From positions 1 through 7,379 of the forward strand of contig CAMOEU010000031.1 in the NCBI GenBank assembly GCA_946612575.1: a stretch of DNA of 7,379 nucleotides, in the 5' to 3' direction. Shown here piece by piece: positions 5,022-7,379 of this stretch. The stretch is from an uncultured Clostridia bacterium (GTDB taxonomy: Bacteria; Bacillota; Clostridia; Christensenellales; UBA1242). The notes beneath the pieces were generated by a model. That model worked only from the letters and a program-made list of their open reading frames with translations. It was not told the origin of the DNA and ran no database searches. Each line of letters begins with the position of its first letter. Within the stretch, counting starts at the first letter, position 1. A program made the position numbers and the translations under genes.

Positions 5022-7379
5022 ATGAAAATAGAGCTTGTTGAAGGTGCCAGTTCGTTTGAGGCTGCAAAAAATGCAATAAGTCAAATTGACACAAAAAATA
5101 TGGATTTTCAAAACATAATTGTTGTGCCAGATGCTTTTTCTATGCAGGCAGAAAAACTTGTTTTTGATGTTTTAAATATTAAATCAACTTTCAACATAAA
5201 AGTTGTGGGAATAACAAAACTTGCAAGCATTATTTTGAGAGAAAATAATGTTGATTTTAAAAGAATATCTGCAATTGAAGAAGTTTTCAATATTTTCTTT
5301 GCGGTGAAAAACTGTGAAGATAAGTTTTTGTATTTCAAAAAATGTGATGTCGATTTTTGCAACAAAATTTTGCAGGTGATAAAACAATTCAAAGCCTGCG
5401 GTATTCCTGCTGAAAAAATAAAAAAAACAGGAAGCATACTTCTTGACAATAAAATGCACGACATCAAACTTGTGTATGAAGAATATGAAAAACTTCTTGG
5501 CGACAAACTTGACTTGTCAAGGCTTCTTGAAAAGTCGGTATCTGTTGCACAATATTCAGAAAGTTTGAAAAACACAAATTTGTTTTTCGTCAACTTTGAT
5601 AGTTTCACTTTGGAAGTTGGACAATTTGTTTGCAAACTTTCAAAGTATGTGAACAAAGTTTGCATTGGAATGACAAAGCCAATTTCTCAGAAAAATAAAT
5701 TTATTTTTGAAGATGATATTTTCAAAAAGATTACACAAATTTCAAAGGAGTATGGTCAAACGGTTGAGGTGACATCATTCCCATCAAATTATCAGGGCGA
5801 CCAACTCAGTATGGTGGAGAATCTTTTTGCTTTTGATGTTGAGAAGGGGAAAAGTGATTTCTTCTTGCAGGTTTGTGCAAAAAATTCTGATTTAGAAGTG
5901 GAATTTATTGCAAAATACATAAAAAATCAGGTTTTTAAAGGAAAGAAGTTTGCTGATTTTGCAATCGCAATACCAGATGCAAAGTATTATGACAAAATCA
6001 AATCCGCTTTGGAAGAATATCAAATAACTTGTTATAGCGATGATGCAGAAAATCTTTCAAACACCTTGCTTGGAAGGTTTGTTTTGAAGTGTCTTGAAAT
6101 TTCAAAACTTGGTTTTGATATGGCAAAATTCGAATACATTGTTTCAAATCCGCTTTTTGAAAATGAAAAAACTGCTGATGTTTTGAAAGATATTTATTAC
6201 TTTCAAATTGATGAGAAAAAAGAATTTTTGGAGAAATTTCCACAATATAAAACCGCGGTTGATTTGATAGAAAAACTCAAAAATTTGCATACGATTGCAG
6301 ATTTTATTGAAAATTTGAAAAAAATTATTGAAATTGTTGCACCGAAATATACAACTATTATCGAAAATCTTGAAAAGGATAATTTGTATAAAAAATCAAG
6401 TGAAAACGAACAGGCATATGATTTGTTGCTTGCTGTGTTTGATAGGCTTGAAGAACTTGGCAAAGGAAAGACACTTTCAATTCAAGATTTTGAAGAGATA
6501 CTTCTCATTTCAATGCAAAGTGTGAAGGTGGAAACCATTCCATCTTATATTGATGCAGTTTATGTTGGCGATGCGACCGAGAGTTATTTTGAGGATGTCG
6601 ATGTTTTGTTTGTGGTTGGGGCAAATGCTGGAAATTTGCCTAAAGTGAAAAATGATACCGGCATTATTGATGATGAAGATATAAAAAATTTGAGATTAAA
6701 TTTTGCGATTGAGCCAGAGATTAAGGTTTTAAACAGAAGAAACAGACTCAAACTTTTTGAGTGTCTTTTGCATGCGAAGAAAAAACTTATTGTATGTCAA
6801 CCTCTTTTTGAAGGTGGAAAACAAACTCAAGAAGCATCATTTGTGACAGATCTGTCTGTTATGTTTGGGAAAAATGTGATAAATTATGGTGCAATTGAGA
6901 ATTTTGATGCTCCTATTTTTGAAAAGGATGAAAAATTTGACAATATGTTGTTTTATCTTGGAAATTCAAGCAATTTTCAAGCTGCATATGAGCATTTAAA
7001 ATCAGAAAACAAAGTTCCGATTGAATATGCTGGGTTGCTTGAACAAATTTCAAGTGATATAAAAAGAGATGAGACATTCGAAACCTTTAACAAAAATGTT
7101 TTTGATAATTCATCTAGAAAAACAATTTCTGCATCAGAACTTGAGCAATATTTTTCTTGTCCTTTTGCAAGATTTTTGAATTATGTTTTCAAATTGAAAG
7201 AAAAAGAAAGTGTTGAGCCTGACAAACGAGTTTTTGGAAGCTTTGTGCACGAACTTTTGCAATTGTTTGTCAATCAAAACAAAAATGAAGTTGAACAAGC
7301 AGATATTGACAGATTTTTGGATGAAAACTTTGATGTTTTGCTTAAAAAACACTATCAGGAAAAGTATTACACAAAAACA
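5022..7379 (+). CDS. addB: AddB/RexB subunit of the AddAB helicase-nuclease, C-terminus cut by window edge
   Basis: AddAB (RexAB) unwinds and resects double-strand DNA ends, recognises Chi and prepares 3' tails for RecA; AddB supplies one nuclease domain and Chi recognition. The frame is open from ATG 5022 to the window end, 786 residues, against about 1,100-1,170 for the family. The N-terminal fold is typical (IIVVPDAFSMQAEKLVFDVL near 33-52, then IKVVGITKLASIIL), but position 5-15 reads ELVEGASSFEA and lacks the GxxGxGK[ST] Walker A seen in B. subtilis AddB, as in RexB-type proteins. Residues 515-540 carry the inactive-helicase signature (DAVYVGDATES, then VVGANAGNLP). The C-terminal nuclease begins with SASELEQYFSCPFARF, where C713 should be the first of four cysteines binding the 4Fe-4S cluster, and GSFVHELL with H743 matching the RecB-family nuclease His. 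The remaining active-site residues and cysteines lie beyond the window. No ribosome binding site is visible. addA is expected downstream but cannot be seen. Confidence 0.9.
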   Translation, partial: MKIELVEGASSFEAAKNAISQIDTKNMDFQNIIVVPDAFSMQAEKLVFDVLNIKSTFNIKVVGITKLASIILRENNVDFKRISAIEEVFNIFFAVKNCEDKFLYFKKCDVDFCNKILQVIKQFKACGIPAEKIKKTGSILLDNKMHDIKLVYEEYEKLLGDKLDLSRLLEKSVSVAQYSESLKNTNLFFVNFDSFTLEVGQFVCKLSKYVNKVCIGMTKPISQKNKFIFEDDIFKKITQISKEYGQTVEVTSFPSNYQGDQLSMVENLFAFDVEKGKSDFFLQVCAKNSDLEVEFIAKYIKNQVFKGKKFADFAIAIPDAKYYDKIKSALEEYQITCYSDDAENLSNTLLGRFVLKCLEISKLGFDMAKFEYIVSNPLFENEKTADVLKDIYYFQIDEKKEFLEKFPQYKTAVDLIEKLKNLHTIADFIENLKKIIEIVAPKYTTIIENLEKDNLYKKSSENEQAYDLLLAVFDRLEELGKGKTLSIQDFEEILLISMQSVKVETIPSYIDAVYVGDATESYFEDVDVLFVVGANAGNLPKVKNDTGIIDDEDIKNLRLNFAIEPEIKVLNRRNRLKLFECLLHAKKKLIVCQPLFEGGKQTQEASFVTDLSVMFGKNVINYGAIENFDAPIFEKDEKFDNMLFYLGNSSNFQAAYEHLKSENKVPIEYAGLLEQISSDIKRDETFETFNKNVFDNSSRKTISASELEQYFSCPFARFLNYVFKLKEKESVEPDKRVFGSFVHELLQLFVNQNKNEVEQADIDRFLDENFDVLLKKHYQEKYYTKT

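Noticed and set aside
5108..5665. 185-residue open frame on the minus strand within addB
   Set aside because: It lies wholly inside the well-supported addB frame, has a Ser/Phe/Lys-rich composition typical of an antisense shadow and no recognisable domain or start signals.

Overview
The window looks like a chromosomal housekeeping segment from a low-GC Bacillota (Firmicutes) genome, most likely an uncultured Clostridia-type lineage. The evidence is strongly AT-rich coding sequence, AGGAG-type ribosome binding sites, consensus sigma-A-like promoters, a yqzL-recO pair, an AddB/RexB-type nuclease subunit and a C1q/TNF-like domain of the BclA exosporium type. The placement is inferred from gene content; no rRNA, tRNA, CRISPR array, insertion sequence or phage gene was seen. 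The genes use the standard genetic code, and at least one (the minus-strand gene ending at 3316) stops with TGA.

Layout. (1) 1-1122: the catalytic part of asparaginyl-tRNA synthetase (asnS), cut by the left edge. It ends at a symmetric hairpin (1163-1192) that also serves the converging gene. (2) 1194-1718, minus strand: an unrecognised 174-residue protein with a near-consensus promoter. (3) 1862-2341: a small protein made almost entirely of one beta-rich BclA C-terminal-like domain, without the usual collagen repeats and with clearly higher GC than its neighbours. (4) 2465-3321: a two-gene unit of a 43-residue YqzL-family protein and RecO, with overlapping stop and start and a clear upstream promoter. 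(5) 3316-4158, minus strand: an unrecognised 280-residue protein that overlaps the recO end tail to tail. (6) 4244-4981: a two-repeat Myb/SANT-like DNA-binding protein with a C-terminal coiled coil. (7) 5022-7379: the first 786 residues of AddB/RexB, cut by the right edge.

How the genes relate. recO and addB both belong to homologous-recombination repair. AddAB processes double-strand ends, and RecO works with RecR and RecF to load RecA. They are not one operon here, because two unrelated genes lie between them. The Myb-like protein resembles the prespore regulator RsfA in general architecture, and the BclA-like protein resembles a spore or cell-surface domain, so both hint at a sporulating ancestry without proving it.

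No complete novel defence or mobile system can be shown in this window. The most interesting items are a YqzL variant carrying a CxxC-His cluster, an addB gene that appears to be transcribed leaderless from an extended -10 promoter, the stand-alone BclA-type domain with an unusual Cys-containing head, and two orphan genes of unknown function.
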